Part shown: in pieces, positions 1 through 7,273 of the stretch
Position numbering within the stretch: position 1 is the first letter of the stretch
How the letters are laid out: the number at the start of each line of letters is the position of its first letter
Source of the DNA: Octadecabacter sp. B2R22
Lineage (GTDB): Bacteria; Pseudomonadota; Alphaproteobacteria; Rhodobacterales; Rhodobacteraceae
NCBI RefSeq assembly: GCF_018861045.1
Contig: NZ_JAHKQJ010000002.1
Coordinates: 310,001 to 374,000, forward strand
Direction of reading: 5' to 3'
Length of the DNA: 64,000 bases
Notes under the pieces: generated by a model
The model's database searches: none
What the model was told of the DNA's origin: nothing
Seen by the model: the letters and a program-made list of their open reading frames with translations, nothing else
Program-made: the position numbers and the translations under genes

Positions 1-1
1 G

Positions 2-277
2 GTGAATGATCAGTCCATCTATGTTGATCGCTCGCTGCGGCAGGTCGAATACATCCACATGCTCTTGCCGAGCCATGAGGTGATGTTTGCCAACGGTGTC
101 GAAAGCGAGAGCTTCCACCCTGCAAGTGCGGGCCTTGAGACCCTTGATGATCATGACCGCGCACGCCTGTTCGCGCAGGTTCCCGAGATTGCGGCAGACG
201 TTAACGCCTATGGCGCCTACGCACGCCGTGTCGTTTCGGCATCTGAAGCTGCGATTTTGCGTCACGACGCGGCCTAA
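2..277 (+). CDS. Hint domain-containing protein, C-terminal part only
   Basis: The frame is already open at the left edge of the window, so only the last 91 residues of a longer protein are probably present. The segment with LLPSHEVMFANGVESESFHP is typical of the end of the Hint_2 domain of Rhodobacteraceae proteins, where a conserved H precedes the hydrophobic strand and an ANG-(V/I)-E turn follows. The same pattern occurs in the complete Hint protein at 45817-46623 (residues FMSHERIVANGVEIDS). These proteins are usually secreted or surface proteins related to haemolysin-type or adhesin-like proteins, but the physiological role is not known. A GTG lies at the first codon; I do not believe it is the real start because the Hint domain would be cut in half. 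Confidence 0.7.
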   Translation: MNDQSIYVDRSLRQVEYIHMLLPSHEVMFANGVESESFHPASAGLETLDDHDRARLFAQVPEIAADVNAYGAYARRVVSASEAAILRHDAA

Positions 278-280
278 GCG

Positions 281-994
281 ATGCGGCTACTCGCCAGCTT
301 CGTGAAAGGTCACTGGCAATTGCTGGTCTTGGCCGCACTTCTATTTGCGTTTTGGGACACGGACGTCGTTTGGCCCTTGCGGGTAATGATCGTACTATTT
401 CACGAGTTATCCCATGCTGGCGTAGCACTTTTGACGGGCGGTGAGGTTCTGGAGTTGACCATAAACCGGCGCGAAGGTGGTCAGGTCTGGTTTCGAGGCG
501 GAAGCTATATCTGGACAGCAATGGCTGGATATCTTGGATCACTCTTCATCGGTGTGTTCTTATTCCTGATAGGGGTACATACCCGATTGGATAGATATGT
601 GACGGTAGGGCTTGGGCTGATTATTCTGCTAACAACCATCCTTTTCGTTCGCGAATGGTTCGCGATTGCCTTCATGACCGTAACAGCCGTTGTCTTAATC
701 GCGATAGGCTGGAAGCTGCCCCGTGAAGTATCTGATCTGTTTTTGCGGCTTATTGGGCTCGTTAGTATGCTTTACGTTCCTTGGGACATCGCCGTTGATA
801 CGATCTTCACGCGCAACCGTACGTCCTTAATGGCTACGGATGCTCAGGCGATTGCCTATCAACTCGGCCTGACGGAAAAGATCGTGGGAGTGGTTTGGGT
901 TATTGTTGCTTTGACTGTGACGGCTCTGACACTGCGGTTTGCATTGCGATCGCCTAGCAACTTGAGCTTCCAGACCTCGTCAGATTTGCGTTGA
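281..994 (+). CDS. M50B-like membrane metallopeptidase
   Basis: This 237-residue protein is strongly hydrophobic with about six predicted membrane segments. Residues 41-45 read HELSH inside a membrane helix, the HExxH zinc-binding and catalytic motif of site-2-protease (M50) enzymes, followed by a GG-E-x-L region of the kind seen in 'peptidase M50B-like' proteins. No PDZ domain is present. The start is ATG only 3 nt after the stop of the upstream Hint gene, so the two may be co-transcribed; no strong ribosome binding site is visible. It likely cuts or binds membrane substrates, but the substrate is unknown. The family name is fairly sure from the motif and topology; proteolytic activity is inference. 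Confidence 0.75.
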   Translation: MRLLASFVKGHWQLLVLAALLFAFWDTDVVWPLRVMIVLFHELSHAGVALLTGGEVLELTINRREGGQVWFRGGSYIWTAMAGYLGSLFIGVFLFLIGVHTRLDRYVTVGLGLIILLTTILFVREWFAIAFMTVTAVVLIAIGWKLPREVSDLFLRLIGLVSMLYVPWDIAVDTIFTRNRTSLMATDAQAIAYQLGLTEKIVGVVWVIVALTVTALTLRFALRSPSNLSFQTSSDLR

Positions 995-1131
995 CTCATG
1001 ATTGGCTCGCGCGTAGAGGGGCCGTTCATTGGTGTTGGTGGTTCCCGCAAGGGAGTGCCTGTCGGGCTTCGGCCAGAGGACAACGCCCTTCATAGCCCGC
1101 ATTGGGCGCTCTAATCGAAGGAGATCAGCGT

Positions 1132-1752
1132 ATGACTAAACGTACCGCTGCCAAGTACAAAATTGACCGCCGGATGGGTGAAAACATCTGGGGTCGTCCG
1201 AAATCCCCTGTTAACCGTCGTGAATATGGCCCCGGCCAGCACGGTCAGCGCCGTAAGGGCAAATTGTCTGACTTCGGTATGCAGCTGCGCGCCAAGCAGA
1301 AGCTGAAAGGCTACTACGGCGACCTGACAGAGAAACAGTTCCGCCGCATCTTTACAGAAGCTGAGCGTGTAAAAGGCGATACAGGTGAAAACCTTATTGG
1401 TTTGCTTGAGCGTCGTTTGGACGCTGTTGTGTACCGCGCCAAGTTCGTACCGACTGTTTTCGCAGCACGTCAGTTCGTGAACCACGGCCACGTTCGTGTG
1501 AACGGCAAAAAGGTAAACATCCCTTCTTACCGCGTTAAAGAAGGCGACGTGATCGAGATTCGCGACCGTTCCAAGCAGAACGTTGCAGTGATCGATGCAG
1601 TTGCACTGACAGAGCGTGACGTTCCTGACTACATGGACGTTGACCATAACAAAATGACAGCGACATTCGTGCGCACTCCAGGTCTGGGTGACGTACCGTA
1701 TCCGGTCATGATGGAACCAAACCTCGTCATCGAATATTACGCTCAGAACTAA
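1132..1752 (+). CDS. rpsD: 30S ribosomal protein S4
   Basis: The 206-residue product is full length for alphaproteobacterial S4. It has the N-terminal S4 region rich in Arg/Lys ([20 protein letters not shown]) and an S4 RNA-binding domain around residues 96-160 ([12 protein letters not shown] ... [17 protein letters not shown]). S4 nucleates 30S assembly by binding 16S rRNA and in many bacteria also regulates its own mRNA. ATG at 1132 is chosen because AAGGAG lies at 1118-1123 with good spacing; an upstream in-frame ATG at 1102 has no such site. Codon choice is strongly biased (ACA for threonine, CGT/CGC for arginine), as in other highly expressed genes of this window. A stand-alone rpsD away from the alpha operon is normal for alphaproteobacteria. 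Confidence 0.97.
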   Translation: MTKRTAAKYKIDRRMGENIWGRPKSPVNRREYGPGQHGQRRKGKLSDFGMQLRAKQKLKGYYGDLTEKQFRRIFTEAERVKGDTGENLIGLLERRLDAVVYRAKFVPTVFAARQFVNHGHVRVNGKKVNIPSYRVKEGDVIEIRDRSKQNVAVIDAVALTERDVPDYMDVDHNKMTATFVRTPGLGDVPYPVMMEPNLVIEYYAQN

Positions 1753-1787
1753 GTCTGGGCAGGGCGCTTTCGCGCCGTTAAAGATAG

Positions 1788-1820
1788 GGCCTGCCACCTT
1801 GCGTGTGGCGGGCCTTTTTT
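1788..1820 (+). terminator. Intrinsic terminator after rpsD
   Basis: A 10-bp stem (GGCCTGCCAC paired with GTGGCGGGCC, one T-G wobble) with a 7-nt loop is followed directly by six T. It lies 36 nt after the rpsD stop and only 24 nt before the hisC start. A smaller hairpin (GGCGC-TTTC-GCGCC) sits just upstream at about 1763-1776. Confidence 0.85.
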
Positions 1821-1844
1821 GTTTTACGACCCAAAGGAAAGATC

Positions 1845-2924
1845 ATGGCGATCACACCACAACCCGGCATCATGGACATTGACCTTTATGTTGGCGGCAA
1901 AAGCCATGTGGACGGGCTCAGCAATGTGCTGAAGCTGTCCTCAAACGAGAACCCTTTGGGGTCTTCTGATGCTGCCAAAGACGCCGTGGTGCGGGCGTCG
2001 CATACAATGAACAGATACCCTTCGTCCGATCACGCGTCCTTGCGCGAAGCAATCGGGGATGTTTGGGGCCTAGATCCAGAGCGCATCATTTGTGGCGCGG
2101 GGTCCGACGAGATTATCGCGTTCCTGTGTCAGGCCTATGCAGGGCAGGGCGATGAAGTTATCTACACCGAGCACGGGTTTGCGATGTATCGTATCGGCGC
2201 ATTGGCCGTTGGGGCGACACCTGTTGAGGTTGCCGAGCGGGAACGGGTTGTCGACGTCGATGCTATTCTGGCCGCCTGCACGAAGAAGACCAAGCTGGTG
2301 TTCATCGCCAATCCGGCAAACCCAACAGGCACGATGATCGGTGAAGCAGATGCCACACGTCTGGCCGAAGGTCTGCCTGAACAGGCCATTCTAGTGTTGG
2401 ATGGGGCCTATGCCGAATATGTCGACGGTTATGATGCTGGAAAACAGTTGGTTGAAAGCCGCGACAATGTTGTGATGACCCGCACGTTCTCCAAGATTTA
2501 CGGGCTGGGCGGGCTGCGGGTTGGCTATGGCTATGCGCCAAAACCGATCCTTGATGTCTTGAACCGCATTCGTGGGCCATTCAATGTGTCTTCCGTTGGT
2601 TTGGTCGCGGCAGAAGCTGCTGTGCGCGATACCGCCCACACCGAAAAGTGCCGCGCGGAGAATGCCAAGCAGCGTGAATGGATGGCGGGAGCACTGGCCG
2701 AAATGGGGTTGCCGTCGGATACGTCCACGGCGAACTTTATTCTGGTGCGGTTCCCATCTGCGGATGAAGCCAAAGCCTGTCACGATGCGTTGGCCAATCA
2801 GGGCATCCTTTTGCGCTACGTTGCCAATTACGGACTGCCAAACTGTATCCGGATCACCGTCGGTGATGAGGCGTCCTGCCGCCGTGTCGTCCACGCGATT
2901 GGGCAATTCAAGGGAGCATCCTAA
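1845..2924 (+). CDS. hisC: Histidinol-phosphate / aromatic aminotransferase (HisC family)
   Basis: A 359-residue class I/II PLP-dependent aminotransferase of the HisC family. Visible motifs are SSNENPLG (residues 32-39), NPANPTG (156-162) and the Schiff-base lysine K217 in [18 protein letters not shown]. HisC converts imidazole-acetol phosphate to histidinol phosphate; members beside tyrosine genes also transaminate phenylpyruvate or 4-hydroxyphenylpyruvate. Here the stop codon overlaps the start of tyrC by one base, so a role in tyrosine/phenylalanine synthesis is likely, possibly in addition to histidine. ATG at 1845 follows AAAGGAAAG; the open frame reaches further up through the rpsD terminator but without a better start. 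Substrate assignment is inference. Confidence 0.9.
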   Translation: MAITPQPGIMDIDLYVGGKSHVDGLSNVLKLSSNENPLGSSDAAKDAVVRASHTMNRYPSSDHASLREAIGDVWGLDPERIICGAGSDEIIAFLCQAYAGQGDEVIYTEHGFAMYRIGALAVGATPVEVAERERVVDVDAILAACTKKTKLVFIANPANPTGTMIGEADATRLAEGLPEQAILVLDGAYAEYVDGYDAGKQLVESRDNVVMTRTFSKIYGLGGLRVGYGYAPKPILDVLNRIRGPFNVSSVGLVAAEAAVRDTAHTEKCRAENAKQREWMAGALAEMGLPSDTSTANFILVRFPSADEAKACHDALANQGILLRYVANYGLPNCIRITVGDEASCRRVVHAIGQFKGAS

Positions 2925-3841
2925 TGGCTGTTATGTATGACCGTGTTGCGCTGATCGGGCTTGGCCTGATCGCATCATCGATGTTTTGGGCCATGAAACG
3001 CGCTGATTTGGCGGGCGAAGTTGTTGGCTATGCCCGTTCAGAAGAAACGCGTTCTACCGCCCGTAAGATCGGGTTGTGCGACCGTATCTGTGACAGCGCG
3101 GTTGAAGCCGTTGAAGGCGCTGATTTGGTGATCCTCTGTGTGCCGGTTGGTGCAATGGACAGTGTCGCCGCTGAAATTGCGCCGCACCTTAAGGCGGGCG
3201 CTGTTGTGTCTGATGTGGGGTCTGTGAAGCGGGCGGTGATCGATGCGATTGGTCCGCATATTCCAGACGGTGTGCATTTTGTTCCGGCGCACCCGCTTGC
3301 GGGGACGGAACAATCAGGGCCAGAATCCGGCTTTGCGGAACTGTTCGATAACCGCTGGTGCCTGCTGACGCCCAATGGGGCTGACGCGGCTGAAACAGCG
3401 AAGTTGCGTAAATTTTGGGAGGCCTTGGGTTCTAAAGTCGACGAAATGGAAGCCGATCACCATGATCTGGTGTTGGCCGTCACATCGCACACGCCGCACT
3501 TGATTGCGTACACGATGGTTGGCGTGGCCGATGACTTGGGCCGCGTGACGGACACTGAAGTCGTCAATTTCTCGGCCGCGGGGTTTCGGGATTTCACGCG
3601 GATCGCGGCGTCCGACCCGACGATGTGGCGCGACGTGTTCTTGAACAACAAGGACGCGACGCTGGAAATTCTGGGCCGTTTCACCGAAGAATTGTTCGCT
3701 TTGCAGCGGGCGATCCGACAAGGCGATGGCGACCATCTTCACGACTATTTCACCCGCACCCGCGCGGTGCGTCGCGGGATTATTGATGCAGGGCAGGACA
3801 CGGACGAAGCGAACTTCGGCCGTTATCCGTCGAAATCATGA
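2924..3841 (+). CDS. tyrC: Prephenate/arogenate dehydrogenase
   Basis: A 305-residue protein with an N-terminal Rossmann fold (VALIGLGLIASS, residues 8-19, the NAD(P)-binding turn) and the family signature HPLAGTEQSGP in the middle, followed by the helical dimerisation half ending in a region with many charged residues. It oxidatively decarboxylates prephenate or arogenate in tyrosine synthesis. Its ATG overlaps the hisC TAA (TAATG), implying translational coupling with the aminotransferase that would act in the same pathway. A second ATG three codons downstream is possible. The last base of the last glycine of the classic GxGxxG is replaced here by alanine, which is common in this family. 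TyrC rather than TyrA(p) is chosen by family resemblance in alphaproteobacteria. Confidence 0.9.
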   Translation: MAVMYDRVALIGLGLIASSMFWAMKRADLAGEVVGYARSEETRSTARKIGLCDRICDSAVEAVEGADLVILCVPVGAMDSVAAEIAPHLKAGAVVSDVGSVKRAVIDAIGPHIPDGVHFVPAHPLAGTEQSGPESGFAELFDNRWCLLTPNGADAAETAKLRKFWEALGSKVDEMEADHHDLVLAVTSHTPHLIAYTMVGVADDLGRVTDTEVVNFSAAGFRDFTRIAASDPTMWRDVFLNNKDATLEILGRFTEELFALQRAIRQGDGDHLHDYFTRTRAVRRGIIDAGQDTDEANFGRYPSKS

Positions 3842-4443
3842 GGGCGTTGGCGGCTTTTCTCGCGCTCGCGCTTGTCGCGTCCTGTTCGCGCGATGCCCCT
3901 GAGGCCGAAGCGCAGGTTGGCCCGGGCAATGTGTGTGGTGATCCGCAGCTGTTTGGCGAAACGATCGGCGACGTCGAAGGCTCTGGCGCATGTGGTGTTG
4001 AAAACGCGGTACGGCTGACGTCTGTGTCTGGTGTTACGCTGTCGACGCCTGCAACGATCACCTGTGGCACGGCGCGTGCTCTGAAAACATGGGTCGAGAC
4101 GGGCGTTCGCCCCGTTGTCGGCGAAACGGGCGGCGGCGTGTCGTCCCTGCGGGTTGTTGCGCATTATTCGTGCCGCACCCGCAACAATCAATCTGGTGCA
4201 CGCCTATCCGAACACAGCTTTGGAAACGCGATTGATATCGCGGGCATTGGCTTGGCTGACGGCAGTGAAATGACGGTTCTAACAGATTGGGGGACGTCTG
4301 GTTATGGCGCCCAGCTGCGTCAGATGTGGCAGGCGGCCTGTGGTCCGTTCGGCACGGTCCTTGGGCCCGAAGCGGACCGTCATCACCGCGATCATTTCCA
4401 TTTTGATACGGCTGATTACCGCTCTGGCAGCTATTGCCGTTAA
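3838..4443 (+). CDS. Extensin family protein (lipoprotein, LAS-type peptidase fold)
   Basis: The 201-residue product begins with a lipoprotein signal (hydrophobic stretch then LVASC, lipidated Cys16). The mature part carries the extensin-like C-terminal domain found across alphaproteobacteria, with HSFGNAIDIAGI and a closing HHRDHFHFD segment. The spacing of H, D and H resembles VanY/MepA-type LAS metallopeptidases, so a cell-wall amidase or carboxypeptidase activity is plausible but unproven. Six or so cysteines suggest disulfides in the periplasm. Its ATG overlaps the tyrC stop by 4 nt (ATGA), so it is read with hisC-tyrC although its job seems unrelated. It ends convergently with the next gene, sharing the GTTAAC at 4439-4444. 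Confidence 0.85.
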   Translation: MRALAAFLALALVASCSRDAPEAEAQVGPGNVCGDPQLFGETIGDVEGSGACGVENAVRLTSVSGVTLSTPATITCGTARALKTWVETGVRPVVGETGGGVSSLRVVAHYSCRTRNNQSGARLSEHSFGNAIDIAGIGLADGSEMTVLTDWGTSGYGAQLRQMWQAACGPFGTVLGPEADRHHRDHFHFDTADYRSGSYCR

Positions 4444-5435
4444 CGCAGACGCGGAGCAGGGCCCAGCGGAAGTGGCCCCAGTGACATCTGGCCGTCTGTG
4501 ATCATCAATGTTGTCGTTAACGTATCTGAAATGTGGGGGGTTTCGTCCAAACTGTCGATTATCCCCTCGTAGAACTGACGTTGCTCGTCTGGAATCGCAC
4601 CAGCGATCACCGCGAGGTCTAGGACGGTTTGCCAGTTGCGGGCCGATAGCGTGATCGAACCGTTCAAAAGCCCTGCCTGATCAGGAACAACGTCACCAAT
4701 CGCGGACAAGGACATCTCGCCCCATTCGAACGCAAATTCATGGATGCTGAGCATGTCAATCCGCGGCGGTGTTTCGCTGGCTCCGTTAAGCTGAAGGGGC
4801 GCGGATAATTCAACGTCGCTATCAAGGCGCAGGCTTTCAATGACTGCGGGTTGCGCGTTCCCAGGGTCAAGAAGCTGACGCAAGGCGTCGGGCAGAACGA
4901 TTGCACGGGCCTCGATGTAGGCGTCATAGGTCTGGGTCGTTTCTGGCGTCAAGCGCATGGCTGCAAAGAGCCGTGCAAGGGTCAGCTCCGCACCCTCCTC
5001 GGATTGTAGGCGCGGATTAAGCAGCTCTAGCTCGGCCTGTTCAAAGGGCAGGGACGCATTGGGGCTAACCTGACCACGGGCGACCATTTCATCCGTGAAC
5101 AGCGTCAGCCGCTCACCATCAATGATGAAAACCTGTTCTTGCGGGAAATAGGCGCGCACGTTGTTGGGCTGATAGGACAGGGCCAAGAGCTGAAAGATCG
5201 GCGTCTCCCACCGCACCGCCGCATCGGAGCTATCAATGACAAGGTCGGTCAGCGTCGTATCAAAACGGGACGGAAAGCCGCGCGTCTTGAGTGAGGAATA
5301 ATCGATGTCCATCGGACCAGCGTCGATTTCAACGAGGGCCTCTGCCAAGCGCGTTTGGATTTGCGATTTGCCGACGAACCAGTATCCGCCATAAAGTAAG
5401 GCGAGAACAACGACAGCGACGATCAGTTTACGCAT
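4440..5435 (-). CDS. DUF2125 domain-containing protein
   Basis: A 331-residue protein with one N-terminal membrane helix or uncleaved signal (RKLIVAVVVLALLYGGYWF) followed by a long, mostly beta periplasmic region. The sequence GGYWFVGKSQIQTRLAE after the helix and the overall length fit the DUF2125 family, which is widespread in alphaproteobacteria and has no assigned function. The ATG at 5435 is chosen over a GTG at 5450 because GAAAGGCCC precedes it. It is convergent with the extensin gene and divergent from the ChaC-like gene 65 nt away. A role in the envelope is only a guess from the topology. Confidence 0.8.
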   Translation of the reverse strand: MRKLIVAVVVLALLYGGYWFVGKSQIQTRLAEALVEIDAGPMDIDYSSLKTRGFPSRFDTTLTDLVIDSSDAAVRWETPIFQLLALSYQPNNVRAYFPQEQVFIIDGERLTLFTDEMVARGQVSPNASLPFEQAELELLNPRLQSEEGAELTLARLFAAMRLTPETTQTYDAYIEARAIVLPDALRQLLDPGNAQPAVIESLRLDSDVELSAPLQLNGASETPPRIDMLSIHEFAFEWGEMSLSAIGDVVPDQAGLLNGSITLSARNWQTVLDLAVIAGAIPDEQRQFYEGIIDSLDETPHISDTLTTTLMITDGQMSLGPLPLGPAPRLR

Positions 5436-5500
5436 CTTTGGGCCTTTCACGAGCCAGTTGTTTGGTGTTTAGAGGAGCCGCAATAAAAGGACCATGGCTT

Positions 5501-6022
5501 ATGACAATGTGGGTGTTTGGGTACGGATCTTTGCTGTGGAACCCCGGTTTTGAACCGGTTGAGGCCGTGACGGCAACGCTGTCAGGGTATCACCGCAGCT
5601 TTTGTATGTTGTCGATCCATCATCGCGGCACAGTTGAAGACCCCGGATTGGTGTTGGCGCTGGATGAGGGGGACGCCACCTGCACGGGCGTTGCGTTTCG
5701 TGTCGCCGAGCCCGAGGAAGACCGTGTTTTGGCAGAACTGCGCGAACGCGAGCTAATTTCAAGCGCCTATGTTGAACGTCATTTGCCCTTGGCGCTGCAA
5801 GACGGGCGCGGCGTGGATGCGTTGGCCTATGTGATCAACCGCGACCACGAACAATACTGTCAGTTCGATCTTGAACGCCAAGCGCAGATGATCGCGCGGT
5901 CAGTCGGCGGGCGCGGCCCGAACCCTGAATATCTGTTCAACACCGCCGAGCATTTGGTGAAGATGGGGATCAGCGACCCCGATATGGACTGGCTGGTTAA
6001 ACGCGTGCGTGCGCTGGGTTAA
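5501..6022 (+). CDS. ChaC-like gamma-glutamylcyclotransferase
   Basis: The 173-residue product opens with MWVFGYGSLLWNPGF, the YGSL substrate-binding loop of the gamma-glutamylcyclotransferase fold, and continues as the ChaC branch (YHRSFCMLS, GVAFRV, REREL). Such enzymes release 5-oxoproline from glutathione in the cytosol. The start is taken at 5501 after AAAAGG; ATG at 5507, two codons later, would give the same domain. The open frame extends far upstream into the divergent DUF2125 gene but that part has no family match. The MotA-like gene follows after 69 nt on the same strand, which may be chance or a shared transcript. Confidence 0.88.
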   Translation: MTMWVFGYGSLLWNPGFEPVEAVTATLSGYHRSFCMLSIHHRGTVEDPGLVLALDEGDATCTGVAFRVAEPEEDRVLAELRERELISSAYVERHLPLALQDGRGVDALAYVINRDHEQYCQFDLERQAQMIARSVGGRGPNPEYLFNTAEHLVKMGISDPDMDWLVKRVRALG

Positions 6023-6091
6023 TTTTGTTTGGGAAATGTGCGGCTTGCGCATATGTTAACCGCAACAAACAACAAAGAGGTGCCTGATCCC

Positions 6092-7270
6092 ATGGCAACA
6101 GGGGACCCTAAGGCCGAGCCGCAGTTCTCCCAACCTTGGCGCCAGATCATCTTGATGCTGGTCGGCTTGGGCTTGGTCTGCGCAGGTGTCATTCTAGCCT
6201 TTCCGCGTGTCGGACCGGTGTTTCTGGCGAACCCCTATTTGAACGGGTTCATCTTCGTCGTTTTCATTATCGGCGTGATGTCATGTTTTTGGCAGGTCTG
6301 GCAGTTGATCAAATCGGTCAGTTGGATTGAGGGATTTGCCGGCGAAAACGAAGCCACGCAGCTTATCCAAGCACCGGGGTTGTTGGCGCCTTTGGCGACG
6401 CTGATGCGGTCGCGCGGGGCGCGAATGAATCTGACGTCCAGTTCCAGCCGCTCTATTCTTGATTCAGTGTCTCAGCGGATCGACGAAGACCGCGAAATCA
6501 CGCGGTACATCGTTAACACGCTAATCTTCCTTGGCCTTCTGGGGACGTTCTATGGCTTGGCGACGACCGTTCCGGCCTTGGTGGACACGATCCGATCTCT
6601 CACCCCGCAAGAGGGTGAAAGCGGCGCAGACGTGTTTGTGCGCTTGCAGGCAGGACTAGAAAGTCAGTTGGGCGGCATGGGCGTGGCCTTTGCGTCGTCT
6701 TTGTTGGGGCTTGCCGGATCACTAGTTGTAGGCTTGTTGGAATTGTTCGCAGGCCACGGTCAGAACCGGTTTTACCGCGAACTCGAAGAATGGATGTCCT
6801 CGATTACCCGCGTTGGGCTCGCGGCGGGGGATGAAGCAGACGGTGAAACCACCGCTATGTCAGGTGTGGTGGATCACATGGTTGACCAGATGGAACGCAT
6901 GCAAGACATGTTCGCCGCCTCAGAGGCGAGCCGGACAGAGGCCAATCAACGCATCGGCGCTTTGGCAGAAGTCGTTGAAATTTTGGCAAAGAATACCGCA
7001 GGGACCAATGCAACAGAGCAACTGACCCGCGTCGCGGATGCGCAAGAACAATTGATCGTTGCGCTGAAGGACACTGGGATGGAAGGCATCGATGCCGAAA
7101 GCCGCATGCGGTTGCGTTCTATTGATGTCGGGATTTTGCGCATCCTCGAAGAAATGGCCGCTGGCCGACAAGAGGTCATTCACGATCTGCGCGCCGATAT
7201 GGCAGGCCTGACCAAAGCTGTGCGCCAAGGCACGCGAGAGGCGCGCAAAACCAATCAGGACGGCACCTAA
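6092..7270 (+). CDS. MotA/TolQ/ExbB-type proton-channel protein
   Basis: A 392-residue inner-membrane protein with four predicted helices: about residues 18-37, 50-70, 140-165 and 200-230. Helix 3 contains LIFLGLLGTFYGLA, matching the LGLLGTVxG signature of TolQ/ExbB/MotA, and helix 4 LGGMGVAFASSLLGLAG matches the partner helix. A cytoplasmic stretch of about 70 residues separates helices 2 and 3, as in this superfamily, and about 150 charged, helix-prone residues follow helix 4. It would form the pentameric ring around the dimer made by the next gene. ATG 6092 follows AAAGAGG. Stop and next start are 3 nt apart, so the two are translated together. The physiological process driven is unknown. 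Confidence 0.85.
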   Translation: MATGDPKAEPQFSQPWRQIILMLVGLGLVCAGVILAFPRVGPVFLANPYLNGFIFVVFIIGVMSCFWQVWQLIKSVSWIEGFAGENEATQLIQAPGLLAPLATLMRSRGARMNLTSSSSRSILDSVSQRIDEDREITRYIVNTLIFLGLLGTFYGLATTVPALVDTIRSLTPQEGESGADVFVRLQAGLESQLGGMGVAFASSLLGLAGSLVVGLLELFAGHGQNRFYRELEEWMSSITRVGLAAGDEADGETTAMSGVVDHMVDQMERMQDMFAASEASRTEANQRIGALAEVVEILAKNTAGTNATEQLTRVADAQEQLIVALKDTGMEGIDAESRMRLRSIDVGILRILEEMAAGRQEVIHDLRADMAGLTKAVRQGTREARKTNQDGT

Positions 7271-7273
7271 GCC

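Noticed and set aside
5291-5500. N-terminal extension of the ChaC-like protein
   Set aside because: It overlaps the divergent DUF2125 gene, is rich in Arg and unlike the family, and the good ribosome binding site lies at the shorter start.
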